The notes beneath the pieces are model-generated. The model was not told where the DNA came from and did no database searches. It saw only the letters and a program-made list of their open reading frames with translations. From Diospyros lotus (lineage: Eukaryota > Streptophyta > Magnoliopsida > Ericales > Ebenaceae), in NCBI RefSeq assembly GCF_014633365.1, contig NC_068352.1, forward strand, positions 24,523,310 to 24,587,309: 64,000 nt of DNA, written 5' to 3'. A program made the position numbers and the translations under genes. Shown here piece by piece: positions 1 to 10,194 of this stretch. Position 1 is the stretch's first letter; every line of letters begins with the position of its first letter.

Positions 1-478
1 TCGCCCTCACTGTCTCACTCTCGCTCGCTCCTCACCCTCGCTCTCGCTGTCTCACCCTTGTCTCTCGCTCGCTGCTCACCCTTGCCTCTCAGTTGCTCGC
101 CCTCGCTGTCTCGCTCTCACTCGTTGTCTCGCCCTCGTCTCTCGCTCACGACTCGCCATCTCCTCTTAGTTGCTCGCCCTTGCTGTCTCGCTCTTGCTTG
201 CTCCTCGCCCTCATCTCTCACTCGTTACTCGCCCTCATTGTCTCGCTCTCACTCGCTCCTCGCCCTCGCTCTCACTGTCTCGCCCTCGTCTCTCGCTCGC
301 GGCTCGCCCTCGCCTCTCAATTGCTTGCCCTCGCCCTCGCTGTCTCGCCCTCGTCTCTCAGTTGCTCGCCCTCGCCCTCGCCTTCGCTGTCTCGCCCTCA
401 TCTCTCGCTCGCGACAGCTCGCCATCTTCTCTCGCTTGCTCGCCCGGTCATGGCTCGCTCTCTCTCGCGGGTTTAATT
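1..478. repeat. CT-rich minisatellite
   Basis: Imperfect units of the type CTCGCCCTCG and TCTCGCTC run from the window edge to about 478. All three forward frames are open for long stretches and give Ser/Leu/Ala/Arg-rich peptides; this follows from the repeat unit and is not evidence of a gene. A very similar CT-rich tract lies in the leader of the hAT element at 53860-54300, so this may be the leader of another hAT copy that starts outside the window (inference). Confidence 0.85.
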
Positions 479-1060
479 ATTTTTTCTTAATTTTGTAGAT
501 ATTTATTTTACATTTTATGTTAAATTTTGTAAATTTGTGATGTTTTCAGCATTAGTTTTTTTGGTTTAATTTTTTTTATTTTTCTTTCTTTTTTTTTTTT
601 TTTTGCTGCTCATGTTAAATTTTGTAGATTTGTAGTGTTTGCTGTTGTGTTTTTTCAATGAATTATTAAAAATGTTCTTTGATTTCTTTTATATATATAT
701 TTTTTATGTTATTTTATTAAAAATTTATTTATTGTGTTGTTTTCTGTTCATATATTTTTTATGTTTTTTTTGGTGTGTTATCTTATTTGTTAATATATTT
801 TATTTATTTTTAGTGAATTATTAGAAATGTTTCTTAGGATTGTATTTTATTATATTTTTGGTTATATTTAAAATTTTAATATTTAAGTATTAATTTTTAA
901 TATTAATTAATTATCTTATTTTTTAATAATTTTATGTTTGTTAGGATTGTAGTGTTTTTTTTCTAACGTGATGAAAATATTTTTTTAATTTCTAATTGTT
1001 ATTATTTTTTTAGTTATTTTATTTATTTTTTTTTTTACTTTTTAAGATATGTTAGCGACA
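479..1060. other. AT-rich non-coding stretch
   Basis: T-rich DNA with long T runs and no credible coding potential. The small open frame near 639-824 is low-complexity Phe/Leu/Tyr and is rejected. No terminal repeat or motif was recognised. Confidence 0.6.
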
Positions 1061-1650
1061 TCCCAGCCACAGAGAGCCCTTTCGTCGAAGGGGACTCATT
1101 CATCTTTTTGGATGAAGACTCTTGAGAGTTGGAAGATGATGAACTATCACCAGTCAAGACGAGATGACAATGGAGCTAGTCACGGAGCTTAGTCATAGGT
1201 GACACTCTGATCCCGATGCCTGAAAGCTCTGTTCGCCTACTGGTGAGATAAGCAATCCCCCTTATTGGGCTGGGCTCAGATCTCTTTTGAGGCACAGTGT
1301 CTTTCAACTAAGCGCTGAGCCCCTGCGATGACTAGGTCAAGCGGCGTAACTGAAGCTTCTTGCACCTAATTCAATTGAGCTGCTAGGCTTCCTTACCTAA
1401 GCCCTGACTCAGAAATTCAGTGGAAGACGCTAAGCCTATGTTCATTGGCCTTTTTTCGATGTCAATGCTCTGACAGTGATTCTCTAATCTCTAAAGAGAA
1501 GGGTCGAAACAAGAAAGTCTAGACTTTTCTCTGATTCATAGTGGGACCTGTTTGGCTATTCAGCAGGCAGGCAACTACCATTACGCCCGTAACTCTACTC
1601 TCGACTTGGATTAAATATCCAAAAAGGTCCGCTCTCGGCCATTCCACACG
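1061..1650. other. GC-balanced island, origin unknown (possible organellar insert)
   Basis: About 590 bp of roughly even base composition between very AT-rich flanks, with no long open frame. The texture resembles plant mitochondrial intergenic DNA, so a nuclear mitochondrial insert is possible, but I recognise no mitochondrial gene in it. It could equally be internal sequence of the CACTA element whose end is at 2005. Confidence 0.3.
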
Positions 1651-1674
1651 CTGACGGAATGATACTGTTGCTAA

Positions 1675-2005
1675 CTATTTTTTAATTTTATTATTTTTAT
1701 TTTATATTAAAAAATAAAAAAATTTAAAAATAGCGACGGAATATTTCGTCACTAAAATAAATTTTTATTTTTTTAATAATTTTTTTTTTAGAAAATAGCC
1801 ACAGAAATTTCCGTCGCAAGTTTTAAAAAAAATATATTTAGCAACGGAAATTTTCGTCGCTGATCCGTCGCAAAAAAGTTTTGCGACGACGATTTCAGCG
1901 ACGGAAAAAATATGTCGCTAATTCGTCGCTAAATTAATTTAGCGACGGATTTTTGGATTTAGCGACAGAATATTTCCGTCGCTAAATCCTGAATTTCTTG
2001 TAGTG
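1675..2005. mobile_element. CACTA (En/Spm-type) terminal region
   Basis: The segment is packed with direct and inverted copies of a short motif of the form AGCGACGGAAAT / TTTCCGTCGCTA, typical of CACTA subterminal repeats. It ends in CTTGTAGTG, the reverse complement of the terminus CACTACAAG. The end abuts the Athila reverse-transcriptase pseudogene at 2006, which it truncates. The partner terminus is not seen and may lie before the window. CACTA elements make 3-bp target duplications; only one side (AAT) can be read here. Confidence 0.75.
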
Positions 2006-2337
2006 AATGCACTTAACGAAATTAGAAAAAATGGCTATCATACAATGTTGGAATGTAGCAGGTGCATTGCATAATCCAAAAGGCATCATACAAAATGCAA
2101 AAGTGCCGTATGGACAAGTAAAAGTGGTTTTCTCTTAGTCTTCGGGGGTTACTGGAATCTAGTTATACCCTGAATAACTATCAAGAAAACAATAATAGTC
2201 ATATCCAGCAACTCTTTCAAGCATTTGATCAAGAAAAGGTAAAGGAAAATGATCTTTCTGGGTTGCATTATTCAATTTTCTATAATCTATGCAAACTTTC
2301 CAACTAGTTACTGTCCTCGTGGGAATTAATTCATTAT
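2006..2337 (-). pseudogene. Athila-type reverse transcriptase, central part
   Basis: On the minus strand from 2337 the frame reads through NELIPTRTVTSWKVCIDYRK, the palm-domain stretch ending in SYSGYN, then after an in-frame stop (about 2158) continues through TTFTCPYGTFAFCMMPFG and LCNAPATFQHCM. These are conserved blocks of Ty3/gypsy RT. The YxDD catalytic box and everything downstream are missing because the CACTA end at 2005 cuts the gene. The frame is continuous with the segment at 4830-5117 across the solo LTR insertion. It is a dead fragment; the Q-to-stop change fits CAA to TAA. Confidence 0.85.
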
Positions 2338-4829
2338 TGTAATACCCCATATTCGTATGACGTTACCACGTAATTTCGATAAGTTTAGAATACTGAAAAA
2401 TTAGCTTAATAGTAATTATCAGTACGGAATCGATTGTAGAGAATGCCTCGGAGTGAAATTGTCTAAAGAAAATAATATGGTTTCGATGAGCATTCAGAGA
2501 TAGAATTTATGGTATCGAAAGAAATCGGATCGGGAATAATTTTCGGTACAACTAAAATACAACTGCCATTTAGGCTGAAAAATCGAATCGTTGTAGGAGG
2601 CTCCCAAAAATTCAATGGAACCTTGGGGGGGCTCCAATTTTGCTTAATGAGCAACCCTTCAATGGTTTCGGGATGAAACAACAACCCGATGAGGACACTA
2701 GAACAAAATCATCTATATTGAGTAAAATTTAAGTTATTAATTGTGGATTTTCGGTGTTGTAATGCAAATTAATTTGAGGTTTGAGAGCACAGTTGCAATA
2801 AAGAAATTACACAAGTGTAATGGAGATGGAATTTGTGATTTATGGGTAATTTTTAGTTTAAATGTGTAATTTAATAGTGTAATATATAATTTTATATATA
2901 TATATAACTATGCATGAAGAGGCACGCAATGGCCACGCCCTGCAAATCTGCAAATCTCCATGCCCTGCAACTCTCAACCTCCTTCCTCTGCAAATGTGTG
3001 GCAGCAAATTGAGTGTGCTATACGCAAAGAGGGATGGCCAGGCAGCTCGCGTATTGGCTATAAATAGGGAGAGAATGAAGGAAGAGAAGCAAGAATGGAG
3101 ATGGAAGCAAGGCGGCATCGAGCTTGGCCGAGAGAAGGAAGAGAGATTGAGGGAAATCAAGAGAAAGCTGGGAGCTCTCAATGATGGCTGGAGGCAGCCG
3201 CGGGGATAGCCGGAAGCAGTTGTAACGGGTGATCAGCCACCATGGCCTCAAGCCGTGGCCATGGCAGCGCATGCGAAGGTCAGCCATAGCCACGGCCGAG
3301 CGGAGCAGGGCGGTGGGCTAGCTGGTGTGGGGCAACCATGAGCGGCGAGGGTCGTGCGGCAGTGAGATGCAACCGACGAAGGCAGCGGGAGCTGGCAATG
3401 GCGGGCGGCCATGCACGAGTTGCAGGCAGCGCGCAGATTGGAGGAAGAAGAAGAAGAAGAAGAAGAAGAAAGAAAGAAAGAAAAGAAATAAGAAGAAAAA
3501 AGAAAAAAAAAAAAAGAGGGAGTTGCAGGCGCGGGAGAGAGAAGCTGGAGGTAGAAGATGGAGTGAAAAAAGAAAAGAAAGAAAAAGAAGAAAAATAGGA
3601 AAAGCTCTCGGAAAAATTCCAAAAAATAGGGATTGGATATTTACTAATATTACGAAGATTTTGGGTGAGAAAATAGTTCGGGCACGTGTTTCGAGAATAT
3701 GACACGCATATCGAGAAAGCCAGAAATGCTAAGTTAAGGTAAGTAAAATTCCCTAGAAAATTTCAGAAATTCAAGAATATTATTCTATGAATTTTCGTAG
3801 TAAAATATTTGAGAAAATATTTTAGAAATATTTAGTTTGGATTTATTGAGGAAAATTAGGAAGAAATAAAAAAAATTAAAGAAAATGCCATAAATTATGG
3901 AAAATAGGTTTTAATATTTATTTAAATAATTATGGTGGTTGGATGCTTTGAGGCTTAAGTTGAAGTGACTTGTTAAATTTTGAGATTGGCACGCAAATCG
4001 AGGTGATGTACGAGCAAGGCACGGATATTGAGGTAGTCCTATAAGTTTGAGAAGATAAGTGGTACTTCCCAATTAAAGTTAGTTTTATGTAAAATGCTTG
4101 ATTGTAAGTGAATTATGTTCATCGAAAATGCTTTCATCATATTGGCATTCTCTGATATGTACCCATCACGTAGACTGCATACATGACATAACTAAGAAAT
4201 GCATAAATACACGTTGATATCATTGATCACTAGCATTGAGGCCGTAGGAGTACGAACTGGCACCGCTGCTTTACCAAGGGTGCACCCATACACCTCGGGT
4301 TCGAAAGAGGTGGCCGCAAAAATGGTAGACAGCATGAGGGGTGCAATTGACACCTACGACAAAAGACATTACATACACACAGGATATAGCATTATGTACC
4401 CTTACTTAGATGATTCATCATCTAACTTGGGCTTTACCCCTAGAATATTCAAACGTTCCAAGTGGAGATTGTAGCAGATACAAGGATAAATAAGGCATGA
4501 AATGGCACTTAGCAGAGTGCATGAAGAGTGAAACGTATGTTATGTAGCCCATGTATTTAAGTTCTTCTACTTTGAATTCTGAATGTTTTGAGAATGTTGA
4601 TGTATATCCTTGTGGTTAATCAAGATGTAAGAATTGATTTATGATCAATGTTAAGATATCAGGTTTCGATCTTTGCTTCCGTATATGATGTATATAATGA
4701 TTCTCTTTCGAGATTAATGTATGGGAATTATGGGATGGATTCGAGGAATGATGTGGTTTAACTTTAGTATTTGAAAGAAAAAAATTATTGTCCCAATTTA
4801 TAACGCGAACGGGAAAGCAGGGCGTTACA
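2338..4829 (+). mobile_element. Solo LTR S1 (chromovirus, Tekay-related)
   Basis: It starts TGTAATACCCC and ends GGCGTTACA, and is flanked by a perfect 5-bp duplication ATTAT (2333-2337 and 4830-4834). It is about 2.49 kb with no internal retroviral genes, so it is a solo LTR left by LTR-LTR recombination. Its 3' third (about 4130-4450) is clearly homologous to the LTR of the Tekay-like element at 20450: the stretch around the ATGCATAAATACAC and GAGGTGGCCGC words matches in order. A perfect hairpin lies at 4406-4425. Open frames inside it, including a GA-rich one at about 3325-3702, are low-complexity and not genes. Confidence 0.93.
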
Positions 4830-5312
4830 ATTATTCTCGTTATGCACAATAGTCATCCCACTCTTTTTAGGTACCATCTGCACTGGACTAACCCATACAC
4901 TATCAGAGATAGGATAAACAATTCTTGCATCTAACCATTTTAGAATTTCAGCCCTCACTATTTCTTTCATATTAGGATTTAAGCGTCTTTGATTTTCAAT
5001 GATAGGTTTATGGTTATCCTCCATTAATATTTTATGTACACACACTGAAGGGCTAATCCCCTTAAAGTTAGTAATTGTCCATCCTATGGTATTCTTTTTC
5101 AATCTCAAGACATGCAACAGTTTGTCAAGTTAACTATTAGATAAAGAAGCATTTACAATTACAGGTAAAGTATCATTTTCTACTAAAAACACATACCTGA
5201 GATGCAATGGTAATGGTTTCAACTCAAGAACTAGTGCTTGCACATTAAAAAGGGGAGGGAGTGGCTTACCTTTTCCTAACTCTTTAAAATACTTACCTTT
5301 GTGCTTAAACTT
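4830..5312 (-). pseudogene. Athila-type protease-RT linker and RT N-terminus
   Basis: On the minus strand the peptide runs from KHKGKYFKELGKGKPLPPLF (near 5300) through LKPLPLHLRYVFL, then TIGWTITNFKGISPSVCVHK, RRLNPNMKEIVRAEILKWLD and WVSPVQMVPKKSGMT. These are the standard blocks at the start of RT in Athila elements. There is a frame break near 5120-5130. The upstream end joins the protease segment at 7968 and the downstream end joins the RT core at 2337 once the two solo LTRs are ignored. Non-functional. Confidence 0.85.
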
Positions 5313-7967
5313 TGTAATACCCGGGAATAATTTGAGGATAAAAATGATATTTGATAAAGGGCATAAATGGAATTTTGGAAAAAATAAGACTATAGGGTAC
5401 ACTAACGCAGCTTTGGACGACCAAATTAGTCAGAGGGGGTACCCCGGACCCTAGATAGCCAAGGAAAATGATATAGTATCGACGAGTGATTTAAAGTATG
5501 ATTTTTAGTGATAAAAGAAATGAGATTGGGAATAATTTTCGGTACAACAAAAATACAGCTGCCAATTAGGTCGTATTACCGAATTGTTATAGACGATGTC
5601 CAAAAATCAACGGAGTGTGTCTAGGACTAATATTTGATGTATAGAACAACCCTTAAGTGGTTTCAGGTTGAATTGAGTGGATTTGAGGTCAAATCAATCA
5701 ATCGGGTCTAAGTGTAATTTTCTAAAATTGCCCGAGGGAGGTCAAAATGGTAACATTTCGAAAGTTTCAAAGGAGAAATGAGAAGTACTAATCTTGAGGG
5801 TCTTAGTGATGGTGTTGGAAAGATCAGGGGCTTGAGGATAAGGGCCAAAATGTAAAAGGAAGTTCAAAGGGGGTCAAACTGCAATTTTCAAAAAATTGCT
5901 CAGAGATGGCAGATCTGGCCGCGGATTTGGCCAGAAAATCCAGCAATTTGGCAGCCTATTTTCGTCAGGGCATGGGTAAGGACGGTCTAGGAGGCGTGTG
6001 GGAAGAGTTTTGGCCAGAAATCGGCCACGTGGGGGTGGGTTTTAGCCTATAAATAGCCAAGGATTTCGGCCAAATTTGAAGCACCAAATAGCTCGGGTTT
6101 GAGGGCGAATCGAGGGAATCCAATAAGGGGCTTTTGATCCTTGAGGTGAGGGGAGCATTTCTGATGATTTTCGTGAGTTTTCAAGCTGGTTTGAGGGAGT
6201 TTCGAAGGTGGCCGGAAAAGGAAGGTGGACCGCCGCACCGCACCTGTAAACGCCTGATCGGGGGCCTTCCCGGTGTCCTTTCGGCCTGAAACCAATGGGG
6301 TTGGGATCGACTCTTCGTGGGCTTTCAGGGGGTAACGGTTTCAGGGGCATCGGAGAAACTGCCGGCGACCAGCTCGCCGGAGAAGACAATGCGTGTGCAG
6401 TGCACGCGCTGTCCTTACTCGTAGAAACGCGCCTAGGCGCGTGGGGGCGCGTGCCACATAGGTAATTTTTGATTTTTTTTTCCAAAATTCTTGGAAAATT
6501 ATTTTATGAATTATTATGTAAAAATATTTGAGAAAATAGTTGTGTAGATATTTATTTTGGATTGTTAGAGAAGAAAATGGGAGAAAAATAGGAAAAATGT
6601 GAGAAAATTAAGGAAAATTATAATTGTTGGATAAATGTGATGATTAGGGTGCCTTGGGGGTTGAGATGAAGTGACTCGTGTGAAGTTCAAAGAGGGCAGG
6701 CAAATTGAGGCAAGCACGCAAATCGAGACGTACCGCGCTTGTCGAGAAGAATTTGAAATTTCGCCAAAGGTGAGTGGTTCTACCCGAAAAGACTTATAGT
6801 AGCATGTGAATGGTTTACTGTGAGTGTTCATCCCTAAGGCTTGGTTTATTGTGATGGTCTGTCCAAACGGTTATTTACACATGCATTAAATTTCGTACGA
6901 TTGCATACATCGAACTGTTGATTTTAAGTTATGCATGTTATGATTTTTCGGCATTGGCATGTTGTGTTGTCCATGTGGGACGTGGGTTGTTAACCTGTGA
7001 CGTAACTCTCGAGTGTCAGCACTCGGAATGCGTGCCAAGGGTTAATGCTATGTGACCCACTTGGGACGAGGTTGAGACGGACTTCACCCTACGGTACTCA
7101 AGTGGCGGGGCTGAGAGTGGACACCACCCCGATTGTTGGCTCAAGTGGCGGGGCTGAGAGTGGACACCACCCTAGGTTCCTTTGAGCAATAGCATTAAGG
7201 CCGAGGTGTCGTGGATTTCGGGGATAGTGCTGATGTGACACTCTTGGGGCTAGGGTTACGTTGGGTTTTGGAATGCTTTTGAGTAGGAGCGTAAAGCCTA
7301 ACAATGACAATGGGGTGATTCTCGGGTTCATATGTTGAGGTTATCCCTCTTAAGTAGGATTGGTTTGCCAATGGGTCGGTGTGGTCGTGTCGCCTTTAGA
7401 GAGATTGCATTTTCCCCGGTTAGGGCTAAGTGCTATGTGGGATTCTCTTAGGCTGGGGCATGTCGGGATCTATCGGTTTTATATATAATCTTGCATATCT
7501 GTATGAAAATGTTTTTGAACTCTCACTTAGATGATTCAGCATCTAATTTGGACTATGTCCCTGAAATATTCAAACGTTTCAGGTGAATGCAGTGGCGCCA
7601 AGGGAAAGAATGTCATCGAGATGTAGCTACTATGTTTAGTTTTCGTAGGTTTTTTTTTTATGATTACGATGTTCAGAGGTTATGTAATATTTTGATATTT
7701 TCATATGAAGCATCGATTTGGTTATTGTAAAAGGAATTGTCGGTTATATATCATTGAGGTTTAAATCTTGCTTCCGCTGATGTGATTGATAATACCTGTC
7801 TTAGTCTATTAATTATTAAATTTTGATATACTGAGAAGGTACGATTGGGATTGTCGGGAAATGATGTGTATCGAGAGACTTATGTTGTGTATATGAGAAT
7901 ATTGAAAAAAAAAAATTATTCCCGAAATCTTGAGGTAATGCTCGTTCTGAGAAAACGGGGCGTTACA
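5313..7967 (+). mobile_element. Solo LTR S2 (chromovirus-type)
   Basis: It starts TGTAATACCCGGG and ends GGGGCGTTACA, with a perfect target duplication AACTT (5308-5312 and 7968-7972). About 2.66 kb, no retroviral genes. The layout matches S1 and the Tekay LTR: the TTAGATGATTCA hairpin (7527-7546, one mismatch), a CAG|GT junction at 7580-7584, and an A-rich stretch before the GGGGCGTTACA end. A short unit GTGGCGGGGCTGAGAGTGGA is repeated in tandem near 7100-7170. Open frames inside (for example minus 6042-6485) have no recognisable domain and I do not call them. Confidence 0.93.
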
Positions 7968-8820
7968 AACTTGGCACATGGACTCTCCAAAGCAGTTGCT
8001 ACTTGTGCAATCTCCACATTGTCATCTCTTGTTGTTCCTGTACGCACTAAACAATTCTCGAGAGATTCCTTAGGCATTTTTGTCTGAAAAACCTCTATAG
8101 TTAGCTCATCAATAGAATCTATTCTTAATACATGATCAATGAAAGAAGGGTATTTACCTTCTTTAAATAGATCAAACTCTACCTTTTCTTCACCTATTTT
8201 CAATGTTAACCTACCATTTTTCACATCGATAACAGCTGATCATGCTATGGCTAAGAAAGGACGTCCAAGAATGATAGGGACTTCCATGTCTTCATCCATA
8301 TCCGGAATAATGAAATCAACTAGAATAATAATTTTTTTTACCTTTATAAACACATTTTCTAGAATTCCCGATGGGTACCTCACCAACCAATCATTGGATG
8401 AATCTTCTTTAGTTTAAGTTTCCTACACACAAATAAAGACATCAATGAAACATTTGCACCTAAATCACGCAAATCTTTAGAAAAATCAATATCACAAATA
8501 GTACAAGGGATAGAAAAACTCCCTGGATCTCTTAGGTTTGGTGGCAGCTTCTTCTGAATCACAACATTGCATTCTTCAGTCAAGGCAATAGTCTTATAAT
8601 CCTCTAGCTTCCTCTTGTTTGACATAATTTCTTTCAAAAATTTTGCATAAGTAGGAATCTGAGCTAAAACATCTGCAAATGGAATGTTAATACGCAATTG
8701 CTTAAAAACTTCAAGAAAATTTTCAAACTGTTTGTTAACCTTATTATGTTTAAGCCTTTGAGGAAAAGTGATAGAAGGAACATAAGGTTTAACAGGTGGT
8801 GTTAGGGGTGGTATCTCATT
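7968..8820 (-). pseudogene. Athila-type gag-protease region
   Basis: On the minus strand, residues INIPFADVLAQIPTYAKFLK, then TEECNVVIQKKLPPNLRDPG, then the aspartic protease motif DLGANVSLM (about 8470-8430), followed by IPDMDEDMEVPIILGRPFLA near 8300-8250 and LTLKIGEEKVEFDLF near 8200. The D-L-G-A box is the Athila form of the retroviral protease active site. Frame changes and stops separate the blocks, so it is dead. The solo LTR S2 cuts it after the residues LESPCAKF. Confidence 0.85.
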
Positions 8821-9381
8821 TTACTTATTCTGATCATCACTAATCTCAACATTATTCTTTTTATTAACATCCCCTGTAACATGTTCGGTACTTACCTCAC
8901 CAAGTTGCCTACCACTTCTCAATGTTACTGCCTTGACTTCATCTCTTGGATTCACCTTAGTTTTGCTAGACAATTTACTTTGATCTCTCGAATTTATGGC
9001 ATTTGATATTTGCCCCAATTGAACTTCTAGATTTCTGTTGAAACTAGCCATTTGGTCTACTTTTACCTCCAGCTTTTCAAATCTATCTGTAGTGGCATTT
9101 GATAACTTTTCAATTGCTAACTCCCAAGACGACTTGATTTCTTGTTGCTGCTGCATCACTACTTGAGGTCTCAGTTGAAATCCACAGGAGGATTGTCAGG
9201 CCTAGAACTGCTACTGTCACCCTGATCCCTCCAAGAAAAATTGGGGTAATTTCTTCAACCTGTATTATAGCTGTTAGAATATGGGTTATTTTGCTGGTTC
9301 TGCTTGTTAGAATTCAAAATATACTGAGCTTCCTCAGTCTGCATACAATTAGAACCCAAGTGAGCATTCTCATACCAATCA
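8821..9381 (-). pseudogene. Athila-type gag C-terminal part with damaged zinc knuckle
   Basis: The minus-strand reading begins at about 9380 with CDWYENAHLGSNC, which has the spacing of a CX2CX4HX4C knuckle but with the second Cys replaced by Tyr (TGT to TAT). It continues through NPYSNSYNTG, RNYPNFSWRDQGDSSSSRPD and a glutamine-rich stretch, then RNLEVQLGQISNAI and VKAVTLRSGRQLG. These are hallmark Athila gag C-terminal words. A stop interrupts after SYNTG. The N-terminal capsid part is gone, cut by the CACTA-like terminus at about 9382. Confidence 0.85.
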
Positions 9382-9960
9382 CAACTACAACAAATTTTGG
9401 TTTTATCTACAAAATTTTTCGTAGTTAAATCCAATTTTCATAGCAAAAACTAATTAACTACGAAATTTTATTCGTAGCATGAATCGTAGCTAAAGGCTTG
9501 TAACTAATAGTATTTAGCTACGATTTAAGGTTTCATAGAGAATAATACAGTTTTTGCTACGATCAAAGAAACGTAGAGAAAGTATTGATTTTTTATTACG
9601 ACATATATTGTAGCTAATTATACTAATTTTTGTAGGTGATAATACTGATTTTCATAGTTGATGGTTGCAATTTTCGTAGTAAATAACACAACTTTTTCTA
9701 CGAATATCAAATTGTAGAGAAAGCACTTATTTTTAACTACATCAAATCATAACTAATCATACTAATTTTCGTAGCAAATTGATTCACATACCAATTTTTG
9801 TAGTAAATTAATTTTCACAAAACAATTTTCGTAGCAAATTAATTTTCTCTATCAATATATTTGTAATAAAAAATTAAATTTTCATAATTAATTTTATATG
9901 TAACTAATAAACCACTACGATATCACTAAATTCAATTTCATAGCAAAAAAAAAAACCCTT
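9382..9960. mobile_element. CACTA-like terminal region
   Basis: It begins near ACTACAACAAATTTTGG, a slightly degraded CACTACAACAAA-type terminus, and then holds about twenty direct or inverted copies of ATTTTCGTAGC / GCTACGAAAAT spread over about 500 bp. This is the subterminal-repeat pattern of plant CACTA elements, but with a different motif from the element ending at 2005. The partner end was not found with confidence. It truncates the Athila gag at 9381. Confidence 0.65.
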
Positions 9961-10194
9961 TTTTGGGAATAATATTTTTTCTCTAAACCTACACCAACCT
10001 TTAGAATTTAGATGAAATTTAAAACACAATATATAACTTTGAAAATTTTCAATTAATCACATAAAATAAAACTAATGTAAACCACAATCTTCAACTGCTT
10101 TGAATGTGACTAGTACATAATACCAATATATGTAATGATAGCAACAATAAATCCTAAAATGAAAATAGTTAAAAATTAACGTAATATAAAAATT

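Larger units (their letters stand above)
2006..9381 (-). mobile_element. Athila-type Ty3/gypsy retrotransposon remnant
   Basis: Read on the minus strand, the order is the gag zinc-knuckle region and C-terminus (9381-8640), the protease-like region (about 8640-7968 and 5312-5130), the RT N-terminal part (5117-4830) and the RT core (2337-2006). Wording such as LTLRSGRQL-type gag, QKKLPPNLRDPGSF and VCIDYRKLNN is characteristic of the Athila/Tat branch. Two solo LTRs (2338-4829 and 5313-7967) interrupt it; removing each one rejoins the reading frame. Both ends are cut by CACTA-like termini, and neither Athila LTR is present. Confidence 0.85.

Noticed and set aside
1..498. Overlapping Ser/Leu/Arg-rich open frames as genes
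   Set aside because: All frames are open because the CT-rich repeat lacks stops; no domain and no gene structure. The same applies to 53802-54429.
3248..3705. Open frames with Lys/Glu/Arg or Phe/Ser runs
   Set aside because: They come from a GAA/AAG-rich low-complexity tract inside solo LTR S1, on both strands at once.
2338..7967. S1 and S2 as an LTR pair around 483 bp
   Set aside because: The duplications differ (ATTAT and AACTT), the two sequences are only distantly related, and the DNA between them is Athila coding sequence on the opposite strand.
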